A stretch of 20,495 nt of DNA from an uncultured bacterium (GTDB taxonomy: Bacteria; Pseudomonadota; Alphaproteobacteria; Rhodospirillales; Rhodospirillaceae), in the NCBI GenBank assembly GCA_903896775.1, contig CAITZE010000435.1, positions 1-20,495 on the forward strand. Direction: 5' to 3'. Position 1 is the stretch's first letter. Every line of letters begins with the position of its first letter. Shown in pieces: positions 1 to 7,173 of the stretch. The translations under genes and the position numbers were made by a program. The notes below the pieces were generated by a model. That model made no database searches. It worked only from the letters and a program-made list of their open reading frames with translations, and was not told the origin of the DNA.

Positions 1-219
1 ATCAGTTTCTGTGCCGACATGACCGAAGCTCTGACGCACAAATCGTTCTTAGATCGCGTTCAGGAACTCATTGCGGAGAACGCACTCAGTGGCACCAACA
101 TCACGCCGGCGCTCACACAAGCGACACGCAACCGCCGCCGCGAGTTGATCGAGCAAATCGATAGCTTCGAGGAAGTGAATAAGGTCGCCTATCGTCCCGA
201 GAAGCCGAACTTCGCTTAA
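1..219 (+). CDS. Small hypothetical protein, possibly the 3' end of a longer gene
   Basis: The frame is open from the first base of the window to a TAA at 217-219. A Met at base 19 would give a 66-residue protein, but no ribosome binding site is visible in the 18 bases before it, so this may be the C-terminus of a gene that begins outside the window. The product is hydrophilic and probably helical, with a basic stretch (RNRRR near residue 37 of the 66-residue version) followed by acidic and polar residues. There is no signal peptide, membrane segment or motif that I recognise. It converges on the membrane protein gene on the other strand, with only 9 bases between the stops. Function unknown. 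Confidence 0.45.
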   Translation: MSFCADMTEALTHKSFLDRVQELIAENALSGTNITPALTQATRNRRRELIEQIDSFEEVNKVAYRPEKPNFA

Positions 220-228
220 CGAAGCGGC

Positions 229-438
229 CTAATCGAGATCGACGAAGCCTTTCAGGATCAAGAGCGCGAGCAGCAGTATAACCGCGACGGCTTGCGAGCC
301 GACGCGTAAGCGCATAAGCGTGTTCGCATACTTGCGATTGAACTCGCCGCCGGCAATGAAACTGCCGACACCGGCGGCAAGGATTAGCAACACTGCCCCA
401 AGTGTTATCGCGAGCATCACTTTTAAAGCGCCTTCCAT
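229..438 (-). CDS. Twin-transmembrane HIG1-domain-like protein
   Basis: A 69-residue protein made almost entirely of two membrane segments (roughly residues 6-28 and 48-66) joined by a short polar loop with GGEFNRKYANTLMRLRV. The loop carries an R-x-R-x3-Q arrangement (RLRVGSQ) like the signature of the HIG1 family. Alphaproteobacterial members are small inner-membrane proteins, and the mitochondrial relatives are respiratory supercomplex factors, so a role near respiratory complexes is an inference by family only. I chose the ATG at 436-438 because GGAGG lies 5 bases upstream of it. A GTG 12 bases further upstream is also in frame but would overlap that ribosome binding site. It diverges from the response regulator gene to its right. 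Confidence 0.72.
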   Translation of the reverse strand: MEGALKVMLAITLGAVLLILAAGVGSFIAGGEFNRKYANTLMRLRVGSQAVAVILLLALLILKGFVDLD

Positions 439-633
439 CTCGTCCTCCACAGGGTCTCAGCACAACCCTTAATCATCCCGCCCTGGCTGCTTATTTCTAG
501 GGCGTTCGCTCATGCCGTGCAATGCAGTGCCCGCCGAGCGCGTATCGTACGTACCAGAACAATTCTATGACAGTTGCCGACGTATTGCCTGAAGCCTATG
601 CTGTTTTGGGGTCGTGGAATACGGGGGTTATCC

Positions 634-906
634 ATGTTGGGGCGAATACTCGTCGTTGACGATAATATTTTAGTGCGTGAATCGTACACGGAACTTCTCA
701 GCAGACGCGGTTATGACGTCGTGCAGGCTGGCGACGGCGAGCAGGCGTTGGACGTTCTGCGCGATGAAGCGGTAGATCTGGCCATTGTCGATGTCATGAT
801 GCCGATCATGGGCGGGCTTGAGTTACGCCAGCGCCTGCGCGAGATGGAACCAGGGGTCGCAACCATCCTGGTCACAGGCCAGCCTGGAAGATCTCATGGA
901 AGATGA
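634..906 (+). pseudogene. Single-domain response regulator (CheY-like), frame broken near its 3' end
   Basis: The ATG at 634 has a G-rich stretch (GGGGG) about 8 bases upstream and starts a typical receiver domain. ILVVDD gives acidic residues D9 and D10, IVDVMMP gives the phospho-acceptor D53, and ILVTG gives the switch threonine T81. Just after this the frame runs into TGA at 904-906, giving only 90 residues. The rest of the domain, including the conserved lysine, continues in the next forward frame up to 1015. The intact protein would be about 126 residues, a normal length for a CheY/DivK-like receiver with no output domain. Reading through requires skipping one base around 868-886, so this copy has one extra base (or lacks two). 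No partner kinase is adjacent. Either a decaying gene or a sequence error. Confidence 0.75.
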
Positions 907-1015
907 TGTCGAGTTTCAGTCCGGCCGGGTCGCGGTGCTTTATAAGCCCGTACATCCCGTGAAGCTGCTGGCGGAAGTCGATAAGCGATTGACGACAACG
1001 GCCGCCGCGCTCTAA
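876..1015 (+). pseudogene. C-terminal part of the frameshifted response regulator
   Basis: In the second forward frame, about 44 codons from the break to TAA at 1013-1015 read as the missing end of the receiver domain: SLEDLMEDDVEF, then VAVLYKPVHPVKLL, then VDKRL. The lysine in LYKP is the conserved lysine that follows beta strand 5 in receivers, and the final helix looks normal. It has no start codon or ribosome binding site of its own that would make sense as a separate gene. It should be read as the continuation of the receiver that starts at 634. The gene ends two bases before a palindrome and converges on sufA. Confidence 0.7.
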
Positions 1016-1016
1016 T

Positions 1017-1050
1017 CGGCGAGAAATCCTAGACCGAGAAACTCTCGCCG
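1017..1050. terminator. Inverted repeat between convergent response regulator and sufA
   Basis: CGGCGAGA (1017-1024) pairs perfectly with TCTCGCCG (1043-1050), an 8-bp stem with an 18-base loop. It sits directly after the stop of the response regulator and at the end of the suf transcription unit on the other strand. It has no clear run of T, so it is only a possible bidirectional terminator or transcript-end structure. Its right arm overlaps the first unit of the 72-bp tandem repeat. Confidence 0.3.
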
Positions 1051-1199
1051 CAACCCGGCGCGCGGTAAACGCGCGCCACTATTTAGTGGTGTGGTTGCGG
1101 CTAAACAGAAAAACTCTCGCCGCAACCCGGCGCGCGGTAAACGCGCGCCACTATTTAGTGGTGTGGTTGCGGCTAAACAGAAAAACTCTCGCCGCAACC
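1041..1199. repeat. 72-bp tandem palindromic repeat (2 full copies plus 15 bp) at the 3' end of sufA
   Basis: Two full 72-bp units (1041-1112 and 1113-1184) are identical, followed by a 15-bp third start (1185-1199). Each unit can fold: the outer arms GCCGCAACC/GGTTGCGGC (1047-1055/1093-1101 in unit 1) are perfect, an inner stem GGCGCGCG/CGCGCGCC (1057-1064/1070-1077) has a 5-base loop, and CCACTA/TAGTGG (1076-1081/1084-1089) offers a competing small hairpin. On the minus strand every unit starts with the codons for the SufA end (GCGESFSV and a TAG stop), so the stop of the present sufA lies in the repeat. The geometry resembles a small palindromic mobile repeat that was inserted and then duplicated, but I do not recognise a named family. 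It may also end or stabilise the suf mRNA. Confidence 0.85.
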
Positions 1200-1553
1200 A
1201 CAGCGGCCCTTTTCGTTTGGATTTTCGAATACGAAGCCGCTTTCCATTTTGCTTTCGCGGTAGTCCAGCAGACTGCCCAACAAATACATTACGGCTTTGG
1301 GATCGATGAAGACCTTGGCGCCATTGTGTTCGACCACGTCCTCGAACTTGCGCTGCTCCTCGGCATATTCGACGACATAGGATTGGCCCGAGCAGCCTTT
1401 GGCCGCGACGCTGACGCGCACGCCCAAGACCGGCTTGGTCGACTTAGCGACAACATCATTGATACGCGTGGCCGCCGCGTCGGAGATACGGATTGCCGCA
1501 GGAAGCTTGCGGGCGGGTTTCGCCGTGACGGTTTCGGATGCGGTGCTGCTCAT
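1173..1553 (-). CDS. sufA: A-type iron-sulfur carrier SufA
   Basis: A 126-residue HesB/IscA-family protein. These carriers bind a cluster (or iron) between subunits and pass it to target proteins. The three conserved cysteines are present: C54 in AAKGCSGQSY and C118 and C120 in GRCGCGESF. VFIDPKAVMYLLGSLLDY is the usual core segment. Residues 1-18 are an extra polar N-terminus. AAGG lies about 8 bases before the ATG. It is the last gene of the suf operon, 19 bases after sufT. Oddly, its last codons and its TAG stop (1173-1175) lie in a 72-bp palindromic tandem repeat. A second copy of the same eight-residue ending plus stop exists untranslated downstream at 1029-1055. Confidence 0.93.
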   Translation of the reverse strand: MSSTASETVTAKPARKLPAAIRISDAAATRINDVVAKSTKPVLGVRVSVAAKGCSGQSYVVEYAEEQRKFEDVVEHNGAKVFIDPKAVMYLLGSLLDYRESKMESGFVFENPNEKGRCGCGESFSV

Positions 1554-1572
1554 GATGTAACCTTATATAGGG

Positions 1573-1971
1573 TCAAAACATATCCAACGCCACTTTGGCG
1601 ACTTCCGACATATTGGCTTGGGTCCATGGCGGATCCCAGGTCATGGTCACTTCCACTTCGCCGACGCCCTCAACCAGGGATACTCGGTCGGCGACTTCCT
1701 TCGGCATGGAACCGGCTACCGGGCAAGCCGGCGCGGTTAAGGTCATCTTGATCGCAACATCGCCGCTTTCGGCGATCTTCATGTCGTAGATCAAACCGAG
1801 ATCGTAAATGTTCACCGGAATCTCCGGATCGTAAACCGAACGCAGTGCTTCGATCACGGCTTCGTCACCCGCAACGGGAACGGACGGATCGCGCGGGCTG
1901 CCGGCTTTTACGCTATCGCCTTCTTTCGGCGGTTCACCGTCGTCGGCGGACATTTCATAAGGAGGCATCAT
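1573..1971 (-). CDS. sufT: SUF-associated protein SufT (MIP18/DUF59 family)
   Basis: A 132-residue protein whose C-terminal 100 residues form a MIP18/PaaD-type domain: VYDPEIPVNIYDLGLIYDM, then TLTAPACPVAG with the conserved cysteine C83, then VTMTWDPPWT. Family members help mature iron-sulfur proteins, and in alphaproteobacteria and Gram-positives the gene is often in suf operons, as here. The first 35 residues are polar, proline- and acid-rich, and probably disordered. Two adjacent ATGs (1971 and 1968) are possible starts. It follows sufU by 5 bases and precedes sufA by 19, so it must be co-transcribed with them. The SufT call rests on both domain and location. Confidence 0.9.
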   Translation of the reverse strand: MMPPYEMSADDGEPPKEGDSVKAGSPRDPSVPVAGDEAVIEALRSVYDPEIPVNIYDLGLIYDMKIAESGDVAIKMTLTAPACPVAGSMPKEVADRVSLVEGVGEVEVTMTWDPPWTQANMSEVAKVALDMF

Positions 1972-1976
1972 GGTAA

Positions 1977-2474
1977 TTACTTCTCAGTGGTGGTTTGGGT
2001 TTTGCCGTCGAGACAAGAAAGTAGCGCGTGCCAGGGCAAAGTCGCGCATTTCACACGGACCGGGAATTGGCGCACGCCGGAAAGCGACGCAAGTTTGTCA
2101 ATGTTGTCGCTGAGATCAGGCGTGACGGCAGCCTTCGCCTGATCCGTATCGATCTTGCCGGTGCAAAGATCATGTACGGCCTCAAAGAGTTTATGGGCCG
2201 TAGCGGTCGATTGGCCGGTTAAAGCTTCACTCATCATTGACGCTGAAGCGATGCAAATGGCGCAGCCTTTACCTTCGAAAGCCAGGTCGTCCAAAACACC
2301 ACGCGCAGAGACCCGCGCCGTGACGGTGATGCGATCGCCGCACATGGGATTGTTGCCTTGCGCCTTGCACGTGTGATGTTCAACAACGCGGAAGTTACGC
2401 GGCTGTTTGCCGTGGTCGAGGATGACTTCTTGGTACAGCGTGCGCAGATCATCGGTCAGGGGAGCGGCCTTCAT
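1977..2474 (-). CDS. sufU: SufU-type sulfur acceptor / scaffold-like protein
   Basis: A 165-residue NifU/IscU-like protein. The zinc and sulfur-acceptor positions known from SufU are visible: C45 and D47 in NPMCGD, C70 in GKGCAICIAS, and C142 in VRVKCATLPW. The stretch of about 20 extra residues between the second and third cysteines, compared with IscU, fits SufU better than IscU. SufU accepts persulfide sulfur from SufS and passes it to SufBCD, replacing SufE, which is absent here. The ATG overlaps the TGA of sufS by four bases (ATGA), which indicates coupled translation. The last ten residues (KTQTTTEK) are a polar tail. Whether it acts only as acceptor or also as scaffold cannot be read from the sequence. 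Confidence 0.92.
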   Translation of the reverse strand: MKAAPLTDDLRTLYQEVILDHGKQPRNFRVVEHHTCKAQGNNPMCGDRITVTARVSARGVLDDLAFEGKGCAICIASASMMSEALTGQSTATAHKLFEAVHDLCTGKIDTDQAKAAVTPDLSDNIDKLASLSGVRQFPVRVKCATLPWHALLSCLDGKTQTTTEK

Positions 2475-3721
2475 AGCAACACCTCCTGCGCCTTACGCAA
2501 AGCAGCGATCAGCGCATCGACTTCGGCCATGGTGTTGTAGAGCGCGAAAGACGCGCGGGTCGTGGCAGTCACACCCAGGATTTCCATCAGCGGCTGTGCG
2601 CAGTGATGACCGGCCCGCACACACACACCCGAACGGTCAAGGACTGTCGCAAGATCGTGCGGATGCGCGCCTTCCATGACAAAGGACTGCACCGCGGCTT
2701 TGCCCGGCGCAGTACCGATGAGCCGAATACCAGGCACTTGCGCGAGGCTGGTCATGGCGTAGCGCAGCAAGGCGCTCTCATGAGCCGCCACGGCGGCGCG
2801 GTCCAGCGTGTTCAAGTAATCAATCGCGACACCCAAGCCAATCGCTTGGACAATAGGCGGCGTGCCAGCTTCGAACTTTGCCGGCGGCGGGGCCCAAGTC
2901 GTCTTTGCGAAGGTGACGCTGTCGATCATATCGCCGCCGCCCTGATAGGGTGGCATGGCTTCTAGCAGCGCTTCGCGCGCCCACAGAACGCCGATGCCGG
3001 TGGGGCCATAAAGTTTGTGACCGGAGAAGGCGTAGAAATCGCAATCGAGATCCTGAACATCGACGTATTCGTGCACGATGCCTTGGCAGCCGTCCAAGAG
3101 CAGCTTCGCGCCTGCCTCATGACTTAGCGCGGCAATCTCGCGCACCGGCAGAACCGTGCCCAGCACATTGGAGACATGGGCCACGGCGACCAACTTGGTT
3201 TTCGGGCCGATAACTTTCGCGAACTCTTCAATGTCGATGCTGCCGTCTCGCGCAACGGCTGCGATACGCAGGACGCACCCGGTTGCGTCGCGCAGCAGCT
3301 GCCACGGTACAATATTGGAATGATGTTCGACGGAGGTGATGACAATTTCATCGCCCGCTTTAACGAAGGTACGACCCCAGGTCGCCGCGACCAGATTGAT
3401 GGCTTCGGTCGCGCCCTTCGTGAACACGACTTCTTTCAAACTCGGCGCATTGATGAAGCGGCGGACCTTCTCACGGGCGGCTTCGTAAGCTGCTGTTGCA
3501 GTCTCGCTGAGATAATACGCACCGCGATGTACGTTGGCGTATTCATGACCATAGGCGCGCGAGATCGCGTCGATCACCTGCTGTGGCTTCTGCGCCGAAG
3601 CGGCGCTATCGAGGTAAACCAGCGGCTTGCCATGAACCTCGCGTGCGAGGATCGGAAAATCCGCCCGCACCTTCATGACGTCGTAAGCAGCGCCTTTATC
3701 GGATTTGGTCATTTTGTTCAT
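2471..3721 (-). CDS. sufS: Cysteine desulfurase SufS
   Basis: A 416-residue PLP enzyme of the class V aminotransferase fold, group II desulfurase. It converts L-cysteine to alanine and a protein-bound persulfide for cluster assembly. The PLP lysine lies in FSGHKLYGPTGIG, a histidine stack in SVEHHSNIVPW, and the catalytic cysteine in RAGHHCAQPLM, near residue 370. One small oddity: the usual D-G-A-Q motif that contacts PLP reads DGCQ. I took the ATG at 3719-3721, which overlaps the sufD stop as ATGA and has GAGG just upstream. A GTG ten codons earlier is in frame but lies inside sufD. The order sufD-sufS-sufU matches known suf operons. Confidence 0.95.
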   Translation of the reverse strand: MNKMTKSDKGAAYDVMKVRADFPILAREVHGKPLVYLDSAASAQKPQQVIDAISRAYGHEYANVHRGAYYLSETATAAYEAAREKVRRFINAPSLKEVVFTKGATEAINLVAATWGRTFVKAGDEIVITSVEHHSNIVPWQLLRDATGCVLRIAAVARDGSIDIEEFAKVIGPKTKLVAVAHVSNVLGTVLPVREIAALSHEAGAKLLLDGCQGIVHEYVDVQDLDCDFYAFSGHKLYGPTGIGVLWAREALLEAMPPYQGGGDMIDSVTFAKTTWAPPPAKFEAGTPPIVQAIGLGVAIDYLNTLDRAAVAAHESALLRYAMTSLAQVPGIRLIGTAPGKAAVQSFVMEGAHPHDLATVLDRSGVCVRAGHHCAQPLMEILGVTATTRASFALYNTMAEVDALIAALRKAQEVLL

Positions 3722-4935
3722 GACGGCCTCGCTTGGCGAAGCTTCAACCACTGACCAATGGCCGCGCCGAATACGGCCCGCACAGCTTCGTCGCTGATTT
3801 CATTGACCGCGTCGGCCAGAAATCCTTCTACCAGCAGATCGCGTGCCGTCTCCGGGTCGATCCCGCGGGCGGCGAGATAGAACAAATGATTGGGATCGAT
3901 CTCGCCGGTGGCAGCGCCGTGAGCGCACTGCACGTCATCGGCATAGATCTCAAGCTCGGGCTTGCAATCGATTGCCGGGCCACGCGAAAGAAACAGCGCT
4001 TTATGCAGCTGACGTGCGTCGGTCTTTTGCGCATCACGCGCGACATGGATTCGGCCCTGATAAACGCCGTGGGATTCGCCATCGACCACACCTTTGAAAA
4101 CCTGCGACGAAGTGCAGTTCGGCAAGAGATGATCGATAACCGTCGTGATGTCGTGGTGGGACGTGCCGTTCAATGCGTAAGCGCCGTTAAGGCGTACATT
4201 GGCGTTCTCGCCGGTTAAGGCTACGCGCACTTCCTGGCGGGTCAATGCGCCGCCGAGACCCAAATGGAAAGCTTCATAATTTCCGTCACCGGCGACTTTC
4301 ACCAGCGACGTCGCGAGATGAAAAGCCTCATTGTCTTCGTCGACACTGACATACCGGCGCACCGATGCGCCCTCACCCACGGTTATGCTGGCGACGGGAT
4401 TTGAGAAATATGTCTCGCCCGGCAAACCCACATGCGATTCAACCAAAGTGACGGAAGAACTGGTTTCGGCGGTTATCGTGATGCGCGGATGCAGCGCGGC
4501 GGGCGCGACCTCGGCTGCACCAATAGAAATGATATGAATGATTTTCTTGACCGCACCGGTGACGTGCAGCGCAAGGCTCGCTGGCGCATAAGCTGCATTC
4601 AATGCAATGAGCGAAGAACCCTCTTTGGCAGGGACTTTGCCATGCGACAGCTCGATGCCTTTGCCGAGGTTGGCATCGGAGAGATCCTTGCGATAAGCGC
4701 CATTGACCAATACAAGTCGCGCGGCGCCCTGAATAACAGGCACTGTGCGCGGAATAATATCGACACTTACATTGATCGCTGCCGGCGCGAAGGCGATCTT
4801 CGCGAGATTACGCAGGGGCGTGAAACGCCACTCTTCAACCTTCGGACCCGGCAAATGGCCACGCCACGGCGCTACGCCAAGACTTTTAGCGTAAGCCTCT
4901 CCGAACGGGTGCGTTGTAATAAGCGACGGCTTCAT
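3718..4935 (-). CDS. sufD: SUF scaffold subunit SufD
   Basis: A 405-residue SufBD-family protein that forms the SufBC2D complex with SufB and the ATPase SufC. The C-terminal beta-helix and helical tail carry the family signature: DDVQCAHGAATGEIDPNHLFYLAARGID, with the conserved histidine in CAHGA. That histidine and the cysteine of SufB are placed at the SufB-SufD interface where the cluster forms in studied systems. The N-terminal third is divergent, as is usual for SufD. The ATG lies 2 bases after the sufC stop, and the gene ends in the 4-base overlap with sufS. No independent ribosome binding site is strong, so translation is probably coupled to sufC. Confidence 0.93.
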   Translation of the reverse strand: MKPSLITTHPFGEAYAKSLGVAPWRGHLPGPKVEEWRFTPLRNLAKIAFAPAAINVSVDIIPRTVPVIQGAARLVLVNGAYRKDLSDANLGKGIELSHGKVPAKEGSSLIALNAAYAPASLALHVTGAVKKIIHIISIGAAEVAPAALHPRITITAETSSSVTLVESHVGLPGETYFSNPVASITVGEGASVRRYVSVDEDNEAFHLATSLVKVAGDGNYEAFHLGLGGALTRQEVRVALTGENANVRLNGAYALNGTSHHDITTVIDHLLPNCTSSQVFKGVVDGESHGVYQGRIHVARDAQKTDARQLHKALFLSRGPAIDCKPELEIYADDVQCAHGAATGEIDPNHLFYLAARGIDPETARDLLVEGFLADAVNEISDEAVRAVFGAAIGQWLKLRQARPS

Positions 4936-4937
4936 GG

Positions 4938-5693
4938 TTATGCAGCTGCATCCAAATATTTAGCGTAGCCTTCGGCTTCCAGCTCAAGGGCGAGTTCCTT
5001 ACCGCCACTCGCGACAACGCGGCCATTGGCCAGCACGTGCACATGATCGTGCACGATATAGTAGAGCAGACGTTGATAGTGCGTGATGACAAGGAAAGCG
5101 CGATCGGGCGAGCGCAATGAGTTCACGCCTTCGGAAACAATCTTCAGCGCATCGATGTCCAAACCAGAGTCAGTTTCATCGAGGATCGCAACGCGCGGCT
5201 CCAGCATGGTCATCTGCAAAACTTCGGCACGCTTCTTCTCGCCGCCCGAGAAGCCAACATTGAGTGCGCGCTTGATCATGTCATAAGGCATGCCGAGCGC
5301 GGCGGTCTTGGCCTTGACCAGCTTTAGAAAATCCATGGCGTCGATCTCGGGCTTGCCTTCGGCGCGGCGCTTGGCGTTGAGCGCGGTTTTCAGAAACGCC
5401 GAAGTCGTCACGCCGGGAATTTCCACTGGATATTGGAAGGCCAGAAAAATGCCGGCGCGGGCGCGCTCGTCGGCTGCCATCGCCAGCACATCCTGACCGT
5501 CGAGATAAACCTCGCCTTTTGTCACTTCATAGCCTTCACGGCCGGCGATGACGTTCGACAACGTGCTTTTGCCGGTGCCGTTAGGGCCCATGATGGCGTG
5601 CACTTCACCGGGCTGAAGTTTCAGCGTGATCCCTTTCAGGATTTCCTTGCCAGCGACGGAGGCGTGGAGATTTTTGATTTCAAGCAAAGCCAT
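4938..5693 (-). CDS. sufC: SUF ATPase SufC
   Basis: A 251-residue ABC-type ATPase without membrane domain. It powers structural change of the SufBC2D scaffold during cluster assembly. Walker A is GPNGTGKST with K42, the Q-loop is in FLAFQYPVEIPG, the signature is FSGGEKKRAEVLQ, Walker B is RVAILDETDSGLD, and the switch histidine is in LVITHYQRLL. Length and motif spacing match SufC closely. AAGGA lies upstream of the ATG, and the gap to sufB is 12 bases. It ends 2 bases before sufD. No unusual features. Confidence 0.96.
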   Translation of the reverse strand: MALLEIKNLHASVAGKEILKGITLKLQPGEVHAIMGPNGTGKSTLSNVIAGREGYEVTKGEVYLDGQDVLAMAADERARAGIFLAFQYPVEIPGVTTSAFLKTALNAKRRAEGKPEIDAMDFLKLVKAKTAALGMPYDMIKRALNVGFSGGEKKRAEVLQMTMLEPRVAILDETDSGLDIDALKIVSEGVNSLRSPDRAFLVITHYQRLLYYIVHDHVHVLANGRVVASGGKELALELEAEGYAKYLDAAA

Positions 5694-5705
5694 AACGATA
5701 TTCCT

Positions 5706-7157
5706 TTAGCCCACGCTGCCTTCAAGACTGATACCGACGAGCTTTTGTGCTTCGACCGCGAATTCCATCGGTAAAGTCTGCAGCACTTCTTTGCAGAAGC
5801 CGTTGACGATGAGAGAGACCGCTTCTTCCTGCGTCATACCGCGTTGCAGGCAGTAGAACAGCTGATCGTCACTGATTTTCGACGTCGTGGCTTCGTGCTC
5901 GGTTTGCGCCGACGGATTGCGGCTTTCGATATAGGGCACCGTATGGGCGCCGCACTTATCGCCGATCAACAGGCTGTCGCATTGCGTGTAGTTGCGCGCC
6001 TGATCGGCCTTGGCGCCAATGCGCACCAAACCGCGATAGGTGTTTTCCGCACGGCCCGCCGAGATGCCCTTCGAGATGATCTTCGAGCGTGTGCCTTTGC
6101 CGAGATGGATCATCTTGGTGCCGGTATCGGCCTGCTGGCGATTGTTGGTGATGGCGACCGAGTAGAATTCACCAACCGAGTTATCACCCTGTAGAATGCA
6201 GCTCGGATACTTCCACGTAATGGCAGAGCCGGTTTCCACCTGCGTCCACATGATCTTGGAATTTTTGCCGCGGCAAGCTCCACGTTTGGTCACAAAATTA
6301 AAGATACCGCCCTTGCCGTCGGCATCACCCGGATACCAGTTCTGCACGGTCGAATACTTGATCTCTGCATTGTCCAGCGCAATCAACTCAACCACGGCGG
6401 CGTGCAACTGATTTTCGTCGCGCTGCGGCGCCGTGCAGCCTTCGAGATAGCTGACGTAAGAGCCTTCATCGGCAATGATCAGCGTGCGCTCGAACTGTCC
6501 GGTGTTCTTTTCATTGATGCGGAAATAGGTCGACAGCTCCATGGGGCAGCGTAGGCCCTTGGGGATATAAACAAACGATCCATCTGTGAACACAGCACAG
6601 TTCAGTGTGGCATAGAAGTTGTCACTGTAAGGCACAACCGAGCCGAGATGCTTCTTCACCAGCTCCGGATGTTTATGCAGCGCTTCGGAAATGGGCATGA
6701 AGATCACGCCCATTTCCTCCAGCTTCTTTTTATAGGTCGTCGCAACCGACACGCTATCGAACACCGCATCCACGGCCACGCCCGCAAGCATCTGTTGCTC
6801 AAGCAGCGGGATACCTAACTTCTTATAAGTATCGAGCAGTTTGGGGTCGACTTCGTCCAGGCTCGCCAATTTCTCGCGCTTGGGTGCTGCGTAGTAATAT
6901 GAGGCCTGATAGTCGATCTTCGGGAAATGCAGCTTTGCCCATTCCGGCTCTTCGTCGGACAACGTCAACCAATAGCGATAAGCCTTGAGACGCCATTCCA
7001 GCATCCACTCCGGCTCGTTCTTCTTTTCTGAGATGAAACGGATGATGTCTTCGTTGAGCCCTTTGGGCGCCTTATCCGATTCAATATCCGTGACGAAGCC
7101 GTATTTATACTGCTCCACATCACGGACTGCGGCGGCGGTTTCGCGGGTAGCGGCCAT
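5706..7157 (-). CDS. sufB: SUF scaffold subunit SufB
   Basis: A 483-residue core scaffold protein of the SUF system, on which the new cluster is formed with SufC and SufD. Family sequence is obvious throughout: YKYGFVTDIESDKAPKGLNEDIIRFIS at the N-terminus, CAVFTDGSFVYIPKG, and at the C-terminus CDSLLIGDKCGAHTVPYIE and QTEHEATTSKISDDQLFYC. The cysteine of the CDSLLIG motif matches the essential cluster-site cysteine of SufB. The frame is open far upstream, over the regulator gene, but homology begins at the ATG at 7155-7157, with AGGAA about 7 bases before it. The regulator stop is 16 bases upstream, so both genes share a transcript. Confidence 0.95.
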   Translation of the reverse strand: MAATRETAAAVRDVEQYKYGFVTDIESDKAPKGLNEDIIRFISEKKNEPEWMLEWRLKAYRYWLTLSDEEPEWAKLHFPKIDYQASYYYAAPKREKLASLDEVDPKLLDTYKKLGIPLLEQQMLAGVAVDAVFDSVSVATTYKKKLEEMGVIFMPISEALHKHPELVKKHLGSVVPYSDNFYATLNCAVFTDGSFVYIPKGLRCPMELSTYFRINEKNTGQFERTLIIADEGSYVSYLEGCTAPQRDENQLHAAVVELIALDNAEIKYSTVQNWYPGDADGKGGIFNFVTKRGACRGKNSKIMWTQVETGSAITWKYPSCILQGDNSVGEFYSVAITNNRQQADTGTKMIHLGKGTRSKIISKGISAGRAENTYRGLVRIGAKADQARNYTQCDSLLIGDKCGAHTVPYIESRNPSAQTEHEATTSKISDDQLFYCLQRGMTQEEAVSLIVNGFCKEVLQTLPMEFAVEAQKLVGISLEGSVG

Positions 7158-7173
7158 GTGCTCGGTTCCTACT

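Noticed and set aside
1041..1199. CRISPR-like array
   Set aside because: The 72-bp units follow each other directly with no spacers between them, there are only two full copies, and no cas gene is near.
1086..1751. Long plus-strand open frame opposite sufA and sufT
   Set aside because: It is antisense to two clear family genes, has no ribosome site, and its product matches nothing recognisable. A shadow frame.
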